A stretch of 37,794 bases of DNA from Nitrospirota bacterium (GCA_021811105.1 JAJZPM010000038.1:1-37794); one strand, 5' to 3'; counted from the stretch's first letter, positions 15,551 to 25,351 are shown. A program made the numbers and translations. Notes: generated by a model from the letters alone, not told the origin.

Positions 15551-17544
15551 CTTTTCTGCTTTGCCTGGTGGTCTCGGGGATCGTCCTATGGACGGGTTCC
15601 GGTTCCGGCGGTACAGAGGGCGAAGCGGAACTTTTCGAGAGGGCTTACGGGTATTACCTTGATTATCAGCCCGGGGCGGCGGCTTCCGCATTCGGTCTAT
15701 TTCTCGAAAAATTCGGCAAAAGCCCGGCCAGGGATGCCGCCCTCTTCTGGCAGGCGAAATCGCTTGCGTTGACCGGCAGGACGGAAGAGGCGGGAAAGAT
15801 TTTTGCCACTATCAGAGAGGAGTACCCGGAGAGCGCCTTCGGAGAGTTTGCTCGGAAGGAACTCGAAGCCCTTTCCCTGCACGCGAGTCAGGAGGGAGGC
15901 GTGGATAACGGGGCCAAAGGGCAGACGAAAGGCGACGGCAGGGAGCAGGGCTGTGAAGGACTGAGGGCCGATACGGAGAAGTGCGCCGCAGAAGTAAAGG
16001 AACTTACCGCCCGCCTGCGCGAGAGCGAGACAAAGACCGCCAGCCTTACGGCCGAGCAAGAGAACGGCGCAGCCGAAACAAGAAAGGCACTGAAAGAACG
16101 GGATGAAGCGGTCGCCGCGTTGAGGGACGCTGAGCTGAAACTGCCGGAAGTCAATGACGTTGCAATCCGTCTCAGAGAAAGGGAAAAGTTCCAGAGGGAG
16201 CAGGACGAATACATAAAGAAGCTTAAGGAAGAGATGCGTGCCCTGACAAAGGGCATGAAAGAGAGGGACGGGAAACTTTCTGAGGCTGAAAAGACGATCG
16301 CTCTGCTTCGGGAGCAACTGGCCGCGGGAGGCGATGTACAAAAGAAGGCTGAAGACAGGCAGGCGGAGCGGGACAACGAGGATATCGGGAAACTCAAGAA
16401 GGCGTCTGAAGACACGGCGCGCGACATTGAGGCGCTTGCGAAAAAACTGGAGGAGGCGGAAAGGGCGCTTGCCGAAAAGGAAGATGAAACGAAGCGGCTG
16501 ACCGCCGAGAAAAAAATGTATGAAGAGAATCTCGGGAAATACGAGGCCGCGACGACCGAATTGAAGAGAATGAGAGACGAGTATGAGAAGTTGAAGGCCT
16601 GCAGTGCTGTACATGTGGCGTCTGCGGCGCGGGAGGATACTGGCGTATCGGCCGAAAAACTGAAAGGACAATTTGCGGACCTGAAACAGGCGCATGAAGC
16701 ACTGCTCGAGCGGGATCGCGGACTGGAGGCGGAGATTGAGGCCTTGAAAGAACGAATAGGCCGGTACGAGATGCCGGTGGTGAAGATAAGAGAGAAGGCG
16801 TATAGCATGATGGAGATCGCAGAGCACAGCCGGTTCGCTTCGGCGGTGCTGTCGAAAATAGGCGCCTCTCCTTCCTGGAGAAAGGGAGATGTATATGAGG
16901 ATTTTATAACCGAGCGGCTGCTCCTGGGGAAGGCAAGCGACGGTGACATGAGCAAGGCGAAGGACGAGGTTCGAAAGCTGGTGGGTAAGTATTCCCTCGA
17001 CGGGGATGAAACGCAGTATCTTATGGAATATCTGGCTATTGAAGAGCTGCTCAGAAGGAAAAAAGAGGGTGGAGCGGTGGACGAGGGCGCGGTACGACAC
17101 TATTATGAGGATAACAAAAATGATTATCTGGAGATGAAAGAGGTCCGTACCATCAGCTACCTCGTGATGAAATACCAAAGGGGAGAAAAACTCGGGAGCG
17201 TTGCGCTGGTGTCCGAGCTTCAGCGTGAAGCGGGGAAGGGAAAATCCTTTGAAGATATCGCGAGGTCGCGGCCCGGCACGGTATCGCTAAAGCGCGTAGG
17301 ACTCGAAGAGCTTCCCGCGTGGATAGCGGAGAAGATAAGGATGCTGAGGGACGGGGAAATCAGCAGTATATTCACCGAAAAACAGTTTATCTTGCTCAAG
17401 ATGCAGGTGAAAGGCCCTGTCTATCGTAAGTACGAAGACGTGAGGGAGGAGATCAGAAAAAAGCTTTCCCCGAAGGGGGAAAGTCCCGTTGACATCGAAA
17501 CGTGGATCCGGGAAGTCAGGAAAGAGGCGGTCGACATCAGATGA
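15514..17544 (+). CDS. TPR + coiled-coil + degenerate PpiC-like protein, exported
   Basis: The protein has 676 residues from ATG 15514. An N-terminal signal or anchor (~11-30, IAFLLCLVVSGIVLW) leads to a short TPR unit (~40-110, 'FERAYGYYLDYQPGAAASAF ... ALFWQAKSLALTGRTEEAGKIF'). A long Glu/Lys/Ala coiled coil spans ~115-420. A C-terminal part (~430-676) resembles the SurA N-domain plus parvulin region ('VRHYYEDNKNDYLEMKEVRTISYLVMK ... ARSRPGTVSLKRVGLEELPAWI ... LRDGEISSIF') but is degenerate. It is probably a periplasmic scaffold paired with the upstream isomerase. The combination is unusual and I know no named family for it. It converges with the ATPase gene seven bases away. Confidence 0.8.
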   Translation: MGKGGYRDTRKIAFLLCLVVSGIVLWTGSGSGGTEGEAELFERAYGYYLDYQPGAAASAFGLFLEKFGKSPARDAALFWQAKSLALTGRTEEAGKIFATIREEYPESAFGEFARKELEALSLHASQEGGVDNGAKGQTKGDGREQGCEGLRADTEKCAAEVKELTARLRESETKTASLTAEQENGAAETRKALKERDEAVAALRDAELKLPEVNDVAIRLREREKFQREQDEYIKKLKEEMRALTKGMKERDGKLSEAEKTIALLREQLAAGGDVQKKAEDRQAERDNEDIGKLKKASEDTARDIEALAKKLEEAERALAEKEDETKRLTAEKKMYEENLGKYEAATTELKRMRDEYEKLKACSAVHVASAAREDTGVSAEKLKGQFADLKQAHEALLERDRGLEAEIEALKERIGRYEMPVVKIREKAYSMMEIAEHSRFASAVLSKIGASPSWRKGDVYEDFITERLLLGKASDGDMSKAKDEVRKLVGKYSLDGDETQYLMEYLAIEELLRRKKEGGAVDEGAVRHYYEDNKNDYLEMKEVRTISYLVMKYQRGEKLGSVALVSELQREAGKGKSFEDIARSRPGTVSLKRVGLEELPAWIAEKIRMLRDGEISSIFTEKQFILLKMQVKGPVYRKYEDVREEIRKKLSPKGESPVDIETWIREVRKEAVDIR

Positions 17545-17551
17545 CGGCGAT

Positions 17552-20251
17552 TTATTTTTCCCCTTTCCGCAGCCGCGATTTCCTAAATTCCTCAGCAAAG
17601 AAAAGCAAAAAGGCGAAAGGCAGAAGGACAAGCCATATATGCAACGGGAGGGGAGAGGTTGAAAATATACTGTTGCCCCAAGGTGTATAGACGATGAAAA
17701 GCTGAAGGCAGAGTTCAAAACCTATACCAAGGAAGATCATCCGATTCGTGAAGAGTCCCAGCCCCAGTACAGATTCTTTCGATGACCTGCACGCAAAGAC
17801 ATTACTCGCCTGTGTTATCACGATAGCGGTCAGGCAGGCTGTTGTGGCCTGCATATAGAGGATATTGTTACGCTGAAGCATGGTCCCCCAGTTCCAGCCC
17901 CCTCCATACATCACATAGAAAAACCCGAACATGCATGCCGCTGCCTCGATAGGACCGAGGAAGAGATAAGCACGGGAAAGGACTGAAAAATCAAGGAGTC
18001 TTTTATCCATGCTTCTTGGCTGCTGCTTCATAACAGAAGGCGTTGGCTTTTCCGTGCCGAGCCCGAGAGCAGGTAGCATGTCCGTGCCGAGGTCGACTGC
18101 CAGGATTTGCATGATTGTAAGCGGCAGGGGAATCTTCAGCAGGATATAGGCAAGATAGGGCACTGCCTCCGGTATGTTTGATGCGAATATATAGGTGATG
18201 AACTTTCTGATGTTCTCATACACGGCCCTCCCTTCCTCAACCGCATTGACGATGGTGGCAAAGTTGTCGTCGAGGAGTATCATGTCAGCAGCCTCTTTTG
18301 CAACATCAGTTCCGGATATCCCCATGGATATACCGATATCTGCCTTCTTAAGAGCAGGGGCATCATTTACGCCGTCACCGGTCACTGCGACCCTCTCCCC
18401 TTCTTCCTTCAGGACTGAGACGACCCTCATCTTGTGCTTTGGTGTCATGCGTGCGAAGATTATCTCCTTTTCGGAGAGCTTTTTCCTGAGTTCCCGGTCG
18501 CTCATATTCACGAAGTCGGCCCCTTCGATCACCACAGGCTCTCTCTTCACAAGGGCTATTTCGCGCGCTATGGCAACTGCCGTCCTGCTGCCGTCACCGG
18601 TGATCATGATTACTTTGATGCCAGCGTCATGACATTTTTCGATCGCATCACGCACTTCAGGACGTGGCGGGTCTTCCAGCCCGATCAGTCCGGCGAAAAC
18701 GAGATCAGTTTCAAGAGAATGGGGATCAGGGACCGGGGATCGGGAAATATCTTTTTCATGCCCCTCTTGTTTTTTGTCCTTTGCTCCCTGCCCTTTGCTT
18801 TCCTTATACGCAAACGCCAGCACTCTTAATCCCATATCCATCAGCTGGCGGCAGGCCTCCGATGCCTTCTGTCTGAAGGCATCGTCCATCTGCTGCTCAG
18901 TTCCGTTCACCAGGGATCTGCAGCATAAGAGAAGGATGCCTTCCATGGCGCCCTTGGTAAAGACATATTCCCTGTCTGCAACCCTATTCAGGGTCGTCAT
19001 CCTCTTCCGGTCGGCGTCAAAGGGGATTTCTGAGATGCGCTTTGCCCCGGAGTCGCCGATACGCTCTCTCGCAAGCTTCAGGAGCGCTGTTTCGGTCGGG
19101 TCGCCTCTGTATTCATTGTCGGCAAAACGGGCATTATTGCACAGAAGCGCTGTCTGCATAAGCATATCGCCGGCTTGTGGACTATAATCTTTTGCATCAA
19201 TGACCTGATCGTCTTTCCATATTTTTGCCGCAGTCATTCTGTTTTGGGTGAGCGTGCCCGTCTTGTCGGTGCAGACGACAGTTACACAACCCAGCGTCTC
19301 TACAGAGGATAGGTTCTTGATCAGGGCCTTCCGTTTTCCCATTCTCTGGGATGCCATCGCAAGGGAAAGGGTGACTGTCGGCAGCATACCCTCAGGGATG
19401 AGTGCCACTGTGATGCCGATGGCAAAGATGAAATTGTCCCAAAAGCTCCTCCCGATAAAAAAGCCGAGGGCAAAGAAGAAAATGCCTACCAATGCCGCGA
19501 TGGTCGCCACAAGGCGTGTTGCTTTGACGATCTCTTTCTGGAGGGGGCTAAGGCCCGGTTCGACTGCGCTGGTCAGATGGGCTATCCTGCCGAACTCGGT
19601 CCCCATGCCGGTTGCAAAGACGAGCGCCTTCCCGGACCCACTTGTTACTGTCGTGCCCGCAAAGACAATATTGGGACTTTCCAGTAGCTCGCCCTCCGAA
19701 GGCATATGGTCCCTGAGCCTGGCTTCCGACTCGCCAGTAAGGGATGCATTATTGACCTTCATCATGGAGCTTTCCAGCAGCCGCGCATCGGCGGGTATCA
19801 TGTCGCCTTCGGCAAGCAGGATGATGTCACCCGGTACTACTTCTCGCGAATGGACACTGTTTTCCCTCCCCTCCCTTACGATCCGCGCACAAAAGGGCAG
19901 GAGTTTTTTCAGGGCCTCGAGTGCCTTTTCTGCGCGGTATTCCTGTATAAAGGTGAAGATCGCATTGATGAAGATGACGCCGATGATCGCAAAACCGAGT
20001 CTGGACATGCCTTCTCCCGGATGGAGATAGGCCGAGAGAAACGAAAGGCCTGCGCCTATCCAGAGCAATATTGCCAGAAAATGAGTGAACTGTCCCAGGA
20101 ACCGCATGAAGAGGGGTGTCCTGGCTACGGCACTGATTTCGTTGAACCCGTTCTCTGAAAGTCTCTTCGCGGCCTCGGCATCCGAAAGACCGTTCTCCGA
20201 GCTTACCAGCTGCCTGAGGGCATCCTCCCTAGAAAGGCTGTTAATCTTCAT
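17552..20251 (-). CDS. P-type cation-transporting ATPase (P2 type)
   Basis: The protein has 899 residues and is complete. It has the N-terminal cation domain, ten or so membrane helices, actuator LTGES (~171-175), helix 4 'VALIPEGMLPTVTLSLAM' (~282-299), the phosphorylation site CTDKTGTLTQNRMT with Asp329, 'MITGDGSRTAVAIA' and 'VTGDGVNDAPALKKADIGISMG'. The PEGML motif is closer to Na/K- and H/K-type relatives than to the PEALP of the truncated copy. Ion specificity cannot be fixed from sequence alone. Residues ~484-511 are a low-complexity insertion (KGQGAKDKKQEGHEKDISRS) between conserved blocks. It overlaps the Usp gene by 11 bases, so the pair forms an operon. Confidence 0.93.
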   Translation of the reverse strand: MKINSLSREDALRQLVSSENGLSDAEAAKRLSENGFNEISAVARTPLFMRFLGQFTHFLAILLWIGAGLSFLSAYLHPGEGMSRLGFAIIGVIFINAIFTFIQEYRAEKALEALKKLLPFCARIVREGRENSVHSREVVPGDIILLAEGDMIPADARLLESSMMKVNNASLTGESEARLRDHMPSEGELLESPNIVFAGTTVTSGSGKALVFATGMGTEFGRIAHLTSAVEPGLSPLQKEIVKATRLVATIAALVGIFFFALGFFIGRSFWDNFIFAIGITVALIPEGMLPTVTLSLAMASQRMGKRKALIKNLSSVETLGCVTVVCTDKTGTLTQNRMTAAKIWKDDQVIDAKDYSPQAGDMLMQTALLCNNARFADNEYRGDPTETALLKLARERIGDSGAKRISEIPFDADRKRMTTLNRVADREYVFTKGAMEGILLLCCRSLVNGTEQQMDDAFRQKASEACRQLMDMGLRVLAFAYKESKGQGAKDKKQEGHEKDISRSPVPDPHSLETDLVFAGLIGLEDPPRPEVRDAIEKCHDAGIKVIMITGDGSRTAVAIAREIALVKREPVVIEGADFVNMSDRELRKKLSEKEIIFARMTPKHKMRVVSVLKEEGERVAVTGDGVNDAPALKKADIGISMGISGTDVAKEAADMILLDDNFATIVNAVEEGRAVYENIRKFITYIFASNIPEAVPYLAYILLKIPLPLTIMQILAVDLGTDMLPALGLGTEKPTPSVMKQQPRSMDKRLLDFSVLSRAYLFLGPIEAAACMFGFFYVMYGGGWNWGTMLQRNNILYMQATTACLTAIVITQASNVFACRSSKESVLGLGLFTNRMIFLGIGFELCLQLFIVYTPWGNSIFSTSPLPLHIWLVLLPFAFLLFFAEEFRKSRLRKGEK

Positions 20252-21080
20252 GCCGCGGCTTCAGGATGATGAGGTCGCAGGGTGTTTCCCTCAGGACTTC
20301 CTCAACAGGGCTGCCTTTTATCAGGGTTGTCAGCAGGCTCCTTTCGCTTGCACCCATGATGATCAGATCGTGCCTTTTTGCTGCGGCCTCAATGGTGATG
20401 CTCCTCGCTGTTTTACCGGGCAAGAGCCTTCCTTCATGTTCGATCTCGTATTTTCTTAGATACTCCATGAATCCGGAGACTCCCTCGGGAAGCCTTTTTT
20501 CCCATTCATACGGGGTGAGATGTATTTCGCCATGAAAAAAACTTGTGATAGGTTTTATGGCGTGAAATGCGACCACCTTTGCGTTACAGCACTCGGCCAT
20601 CTTTGCGGTGAACCATGCCCTTTCTCTCACCTTGCTGATCCTCGCCTTGAGAGGGACAAGTATCTTTGTCGGCCGCATCTTTCCCATATGGACCACTCTC
20701 ATGAGGGCAACTGAGCAGGGGAGTTTAAGAGAAAGGCTGCGTGCGACGGTGCCGGCGTAAAATCTCCGCTCGACATCTTCTCTGCGGGTTGCGGCAAACA
20801 GCAGATCGACCCTTTGATTTCTGACAATCGCCCTGATTTCTTCTACCGCCTGGCCGGTTCGTGTTATGCTCTCGGTCTTGATTCCCGTCTTCTCCGCCTC
20901 GACGAAGAGCCTTTTCATCGCCTCCTGCGCATGGTCGAAGACGGACGGGGGCGCGTTTTTATCGGCTATAAAGCAGAGGTAGAACTCTGCACCGCAGACG
21001 CGTGCCAGGTGAAGGGCATACCGGGCGGCGACTTCGGAATTGAGATGCTCGTTGACCGCAGCGAGGATTCTCCTGTACAT
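20241..21080 (-). CDS. Tandem universal stress protein (two Usp domains)
   Basis: The protein has 279 residues. The first Usp domain (~1-130: MYRRILAAVNEHLNSEVAAR) lacks a clear 'G-x2-G-x9-G-S/T' ATP-binding run. The second (~138-275: 'KILVPLKARIS...', then 'HDLIIMGASERSLLTTLIKGSPVEEVLRETPCDLIIL') keeps MGASERSLLTTLIKGSPVEE, which is like the ATP-binding loop. Usp proteins aid stress survival and can regulate transporters. Its overlap with the ATPase start suggests a functional link with that pump. Confidence 0.9.
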   Translation of the reverse strand: MYRRILAAVNEHLNSEVAARYALHLARVCGAEFYLCFIADKNAPPSVFDHAQEAMKRLFVEAEKTGIKTESITRTGQAVEEIRAIVRNQRVDLLFAATRREDVERRFYAGTVARSLSLKLPCSVALMRVVHMGKMRPTKILVPLKARISKVRERAWFTAKMAECCNAKVVAFHAIKPITSFFHGEIHLTPYEWEKRLPEGVSGFMEYLRKYEIEHEGRLLPGKTARSITIEAAAKRHDLIIMGASERSLLTTLIKGSPVEEVLRETPCDLIILKPRHED

Positions 21081-21140
21081 GGTTAATTACAACGTATCAC
21101 CTGCTGCGCGGGAAAGCAACGGAATCCGAATGATCTTCCT

Positions 21141-23336
21141 TCAGGGGATGTCGGGGCGATTCGGCAAGGCGGTTTGCAATCTTTCCTTCAACCTCGTATA
21201 GCGCATTTTGGGTTTGTCATTTCTGATCGCGATCCCGAGCGCCTTTCTCGTGCCGATGAGGACGACCAGCTTTTTCCCGCGGGTGATCGCCGTGTAAAGG
21301 AGATTCCTCTGGAGCATCATGTAATGCTGGGTGAGGAGCGGCATCACAACCGCCGGGTATTCGCTGCCTTGCGACTTGTGGACCGAGACCGCATAGGCCA
21401 GCACGATCTCGTCGAGTTCCGTGAAATCATATTGTACCAGTTTCCCGTCGTAGTCCACCGTAAGTTCCTGCTCTTCCCTGTCGATCGAAAGTATCCTTCC
21501 GATATCGCCGTTATAGATGTCCTTGTCATAATTGTTTCGTATCTGCATTACCTTGTCGCCTCTCCTCAGTGCTTTTTCTCCCCTGAGCAGTTCGTCCCCG
21601 GAGGGGTTCAGGTGCTTCTGCAGTTCGAAGTTCAGGTTGGTCGCTCCTACCACTCCGCGGTGCATCGGTGCCAGCACCTGTATGTCCCGCATCGGGTCTA
21701 AGCCGAATTTTTCAGGTATCTTTTTCCCGCACATATTCAGAATCATCCTGCAGACTTCTTCCGGGTCCTCCAGTTCGATAAAGTAAAAATCCTGCGGGAC
21801 CTCTTTCTTTGAGGAAAGGAAGGGGAAATCGCCGTGGTTTATCCTGTGGGCGTTGACGATGATAAGACTCTCCCCGGATTGTCTGAATATCTCATCCAGT
21901 TTCACCGTAGAAACCCGGCGTGAACAGATAATATCCGCGAGCACGTTCCCGGCACCCACCGATGGAAGCTGATCGGCATCTCCGACGAGGACCAGCGCCG
22001 CGGTTCCCGGGACGCCTTTCAGTAGGTGATACATGAGCGCAGTATCGATCATGGAAGCTTCATCGATTACGACCATGTCAGCGTTGAGGGGGAAATCCGC
22101 ATTCCTTTTGAATCCACCCTGTTTGGGACTGAACTCCAGAAGCCGGTGGATCGTCTTCGCCTCCTGCCCGGAGGCTTCAGAGAGCCTTTTGGCGGCACGG
22201 CCGGTCGGCGCGCCCAATACGACCTTCCTGCCCTGACTGCCGCAGATCTTTATAATGGATCTGACGATCGTCGTCTTCCCTGTGCCGGGTCCTCCGGTGA
22301 TCACAAGCACCTTCTTATCGAGCGCTTCTTTGACGGCCCTTACCTGGTTTGCCGCGAGGGTGATGCCGAGATCTCTCTGCACGTCTTCGATCGCTTTTTC
22401 CCGGTCGAAGCGGAGCACATCGGCGCCCCGCGCCATGATCCCCGCGAGGCTTTCGGCGATCCCCTTTTCCCAGTGAAGGAATTCAGCAAGATAGACAGGC
22501 CTTTCGGGCCCCCCCCCGCCTTCCGGAACGTCTTCGACGAGGATTTTCTTTTCACTCGAAATCTTTTCTATCGCCTGGATGACGAGCGAATTGTCCACCG
22601 CCAGCATCTTTTGACACTCTTCCGTCAGCGGTCCGAAGGGGTAATATACATGGCCTTCGGCGGCAAATTGCCCCAGTATGTGAAGAATTCCCGCCTCGGC
22701 CCGCAGTGATGAATCTCTCGGAATGCCCAGTTTTTCGGCTATCTTGTCAGCCGTGAGGAACCCTATCCCGAATATCTCCGACGCCAGCCTGTAGGGATTT
22801 TCTCGTACAACCCTGACGGAATTTTTTCCGTACTGCCGGTAGATCTTCACCGCGTAGGAAGTGCTCACTTCATGGCCCTGAAGAAAGAGCATCACGTCAC
22901 GGACCTCTTTTTGCTCGTCCCAGGCCTTTTTTATCATGCCGATCCGCTTGCTTCCGATACCGTCGACCTCGGCGAGCCTTTCGGCCTTCGTCTCGATGAC
23001 AACCAGGGTGTCCTGCCCGAATTTTTCGACGAGCCTCTTTGCCATCACCGGACCGATGCCTTTGATGAGGCCTGATCCGAGATACCGCTCGATCCCCTTG
23101 ATTGTCGCCGGCAGCACTGATTCGTAAGAAGCGATCTTGAATTGTTCCCCGTACCGGGGATGCCGCTCCCAGGTACCTTGCAGCCGCAGGACTTCTCCGG
23201 GCGCAACCGAGAGGAGGTTGCCTACTATTGTCACGAGGTCGCGCCGGCCCTGCACCTTAAGCCTGGCGATGGTGTAGTGGTTTGACTCGTTGCAATACGT
23301 GACGCGTTCCAGCTGCCCCTGAAGTTCCGTATACAT
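21141..23336 (-). CDS. recD2: RecD2-type 5'-3' DNA helicase
   Basis: The protein has 731 residues from ATG 23336, chosen over an upstream in-frame ATG because the family N-terminus 'MYTELQGQLERVTYCNESN' begins here after GGGGA. It has an OB-like N-region, tandem helix-hairpin-helix segments (~95-210), and a superfamily 1 helicase core: Walker A GGPGTGKTTIVRS, Walker B 'MVVIDEASMID', 'VLVGDADQLPSVGAGNVL', and near the end 'AYAVSVHKSQGSEYPAVVMPL' and 'NLLYTAITRGKKLVVLIG'. RecD2 works without RecBC in DNA repair. Single gene with no obvious partner; it lies between the Usp operon and the sulfur-compound locus. Confidence 0.95.
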   Translation of the reverse strand: MYTELQGQLERVTYCNESNHYTIARLKVQGRRDLVTIVGNLLSVAPGEVLRLQGTWERHPRYGEQFKIASYESVLPATIKGIERYLGSGLIKGIGPVMAKRLVEKFGQDTLVVIETKAERLAEVDGIGSKRIGMIKKAWDEQKEVRDVMLFLQGHEVSTSYAVKIYRQYGKNSVRVVRENPYRLASEIFGIGFLTADKIAEKLGIPRDSSLRAEAGILHILGQFAAEGHVYYPFGPLTEECQKMLAVDNSLVIQAIEKISSEKKILVEDVPEGGGGPERPVYLAEFLHWEKGIAESLAGIMARGADVLRFDREKAIEDVQRDLGITLAANQVRAVKEALDKKVLVITGGPGTGKTTIVRSIIKICGSQGRKVVLGAPTGRAAKRLSEASGQEAKTIHRLLEFSPKQGGFKRNADFPLNADMVVIDEASMIDTALMYHLLKGVPGTAALVLVGDADQLPSVGAGNVLADIICSRRVSTVKLDEIFRQSGESLIIVNAHRINHGDFPFLSSKKEVPQDFYFIELEDPEEVCRMILNMCGKKIPEKFGLDPMRDIQVLAPMHRGVVGATNLNFELQKHLNPSGDELLRGEKALRRGDKVMQIRNNYDKDIYNGDIGRILSIDREEQELTVDYDGKLVQYDFTELDEIVLAYAVSVHKSQGSEYPAVVMPLLTQHYMMLQRNLLYTAITRGKKLVVLIGTRKALGIAIRNDKPKMRYTRLKERLQTALPNRPDIP

Positions 23337-23440
23337 GCAATCCCCGTGTAAAAGGATTCGGCGGCAACGCCGTTCTATTAACATAACATCAACGGGCGCT
23401 CTAATCCAATGCGGGAAAAATACCCGGGCAGATGAGGGAA

Positions 23441-23476
23441 CGAAAAAAAGAGAAGGGGAGGCCGGGCCTCCCCCTT
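23441..23476 (-). terminator. Terminator of the rhodanese-YeiH-small membrane protein operon
   Basis: On the minus strand AAGGGGGAGGCC and GGCCTCCCCTT pair almost perfectly around a tiny loop (23453-23476) and are followed by CTCTTTTTTT. It lies 30 bases past the small membrane protein stop. Confidence 0.85.
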
Positions 23477-23506
23477 ATGAAGTCTTCAAAGTTAACTTCT
23501 TCCTTC

Positions 23507-23668
23507 TCAATGGCCGGCCGGGAAAAAGGTATAGCTCACCCAGACCAGAAACCCCAGAAGAACAGTCCCCAGTATCAGGCTGTACCCAATAAGCTTCTTC
23601 TCGACAGGGAGAAGGTCCTCGTATTCCATCTTTTTAAGTTCTTCCGACAACTTAGGTTCTTCAGTCAT
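23507..23668 (-). CDS. Small single-span membrane protein (53 residues)
   Basis: ATG 23668 follows a near-perfect ribosome site (TAGGAGGTCAT). The acidic N-terminus MTEEPKLSEELKKMEYEDLL faces inward by the positive-inside pattern, and one membrane helix (~27-47, LIGYSLILGTVLLGFLVWVSYTF) is followed by a short tail. No family is recognised. It starts 20 bases after the YeiH-type transporter stop and ends before a terminator. It is likely an accessory subunit or regulator of that transporter; this is inference from position. Confidence 0.75.
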   Translation of the reverse strand: MTEEPKLSEELKKMEYEDLLPVEKKLIGYSLILGTVLLGFLVWVSYTFFPAGH

Positions 23669-23688
23669 ATGACCTCCTATTAAATCGT

Positions 23689-25206
23689 TTAGCCGGTTAC
23701 CAGCGGCGGTTTCACTCCGTGGAAAAACAACCACGAAATGAACAACCCTATCCAGATGATAAACCCGAAAAGACACAGCAGATACACCGCCGCCAACCTG
23801 CCTATGCCCTCTTCCCATAGCTTCTTGAAGTTAGACACAACACCGATCGTAAAAAAGGTCATGGTGAAGAAAATGCCTCTAAAGACATTCCCCTCTCCCA
23901 TGGCCGCTTTTGTCTTACCCATTAAAGCGGGGGAGTTAACACCGATATACAATATCACTAGGAATGTGACCACATACCCGATGACAAACTTTGGAAATCT
24001 GTCCCAGATTTGTCCAGGCCTGACCCTTTCGCCCGGCTTGCACTCTATCACCGTGCACCATACTATCGCAAGTATGAATGCCCATATCCCGATGAAGACG
24101 TCGATGAAGACCTTCACTGTTGTGGCAGCGCCCATTATCCAGCCGTCCTTGTAATTTACCCCCTCTGACGCCAGGGCTTTAGCCCGTATGAGTGAGTCAG
24201 CGACGGCCCCGCTTGCCACCGCTGCGCCGTCGGTCTTTACGGCAAGACCCATCCAGGCACCTGCCACCATCGGTTCTTTATAAAGGAACTCCTCCGCGAT
24301 GAAGGGGAGAACCAAAAGCTCAACCACTGCGAAGATAACGACAAGAGAAGACACCATGATGGGTATCATTGGCCTGGCCTTTATAGCGCCTCCTGTTGCT
24401 ATGGCGGCCGAAACACCGCATATGGATATACCCGACGCAAGCGGCGCAGCCCATTCCCTGCTGAATTTGAAATACTTGCGTGCAATGTAATAGACCAGCG
24501 CCCAATAGATCAGATATGCCTCGACGATGGCGCAGAGCCCCCTGAACATTACCGCTGTGGCCAATCCCAGTTTCTCAGCGGCAGTGATCCCCAAAAACCC
24601 GCCAAGAATGACAATGGCGGTCTTGATATAGAGTTCCGGCCTCACCGCCTCCTTTATCGCACCGGCAAAACCCTGGAAGAAATTGCCGACGATCAAGCCA
24701 ACAACTAGGGCCACTATAAATCCGGCCTCTGGAGTCAATTTCAGAGACCACGTTATTCCGAATTTCTTCATGTCGGGAGGTGTAGTCACCGCAATATTAG
24801 CCCAGCTTCCTATGATCCAGCAGAGGTAGCTGATGAAGAACACTATCGTAAACCCAACGACGAATCTGCCTATTTTGGCCTTCAGGGCAGCAGCACCGAT
24901 CGTCATGACGGCCAACAGGAATACATACGTTGCGACCAGGGACCCGATTCCTCCCAAGTCGGCAAATGGTTTGGCGACTGGTTTCAGTGCCTTTGACAGG
25001 TCTGTCCATATGCTCGTTGTTATTCCGAATCCCAGGAGATCGATCCCAATATACACTCCGAGGGAGAGGAGGAATATGAAAAGCCCTATCCAGACAGCCA
25101 GCCAATCTTCACTGATGCCCCTTTTCTCTGTCGTGCATGTCTCTTGGCTGTTGCATTGTCCCTCAGCGAGTTTGTCTTCATCGATGCCCTGCTTCTTTTT
25201 TTCCAT
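23689..25206 (-). CDS. YeiH-family putative sulfate/sulfur-anion exporter, enlarged
   Basis: The protein has 505 residues and about 11-12 membrane helices. It has the family blocks 'LTPEAGFIVALVVGLIVGNF', 'LYIKTAIVILGGFLGITAAEKLG', SGISICGVSAAIATGGAIKA and 'GAWMGLAVKTDGAAVASGAVAD'. Typical YeiH proteins are about 350 residues; this one has an added hydrophilic N-terminus (~1-35), extra helices before the core, and a longer C-terminal part. The family is called a putative sulfate exporter, but transport has not been shown for most members. GGGAGGTTATT precedes ATG 25206. It follows a secreted rhodanese gene, which supports a role in sulfur-compound movement. GC content appears lower than in the surrounding genes. 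Confidence 0.85.
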   Translation of the reverse strand: MEKKKQGIDEDKLAEGQCNSQETCTTEKRGISEDWLAVWIGLFIFLLSLGVYIGIDLLGFGITTSIWTDLSKALKPVAKPFADLGGIGSLVATYVFLLAVMTIGAAALKAKIGRFVVGFTIVFFISYLCWIIGSWANIAVTTPPDMKKFGITWSLKLTPEAGFIVALVVGLIVGNFFQGFAGAIKEAVRPELYIKTAIVILGGFLGITAAEKLGLATAVMFRGLCAIVEAYLIYWALVYYIARKYFKFSREWAAPLASGISICGVSAAIATGGAIKARPMIPIMVSSLVVIFAVVELLVLPFIAEEFLYKEPMVAGAWMGLAVKTDGAAVASGAVADSLIRAKALASEGVNYKDGWIMGAATTVKVFIDVFIGIWAFILAIVWCTVIECKPGERVRPGQIWDRFPKFVIGYVVTFLVILYIGVNSPALMGKTKAAMGEGNVFRGIFFTMTFFTIGVVSNFKKLWEEGIGRLAAVYLLCLFGFIIWIGLFISWLFFHGVKPPLVTG

Positions 25207-25351
25207 ACAATAACCTCCCTAATTGGGAATGATGTGTTTTACATGGTTAAAAATCAGTAAGACTTCTCTTTCCCCTGAGAAAAAGCACGTCCTGAGAAAT
25301 CCCAACTCCTTTTCCAAAGACATGTAATCTTCGAAGTCCTTAACCCCTCTG

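Noticed and set aside
15697-17178. Antisense open frame of 493 codons opposite the coiled-coil gene
   Set aside because: Produced by the biased Glu/Lys/Ala codons of the coiled coil; no domain and no start signal.
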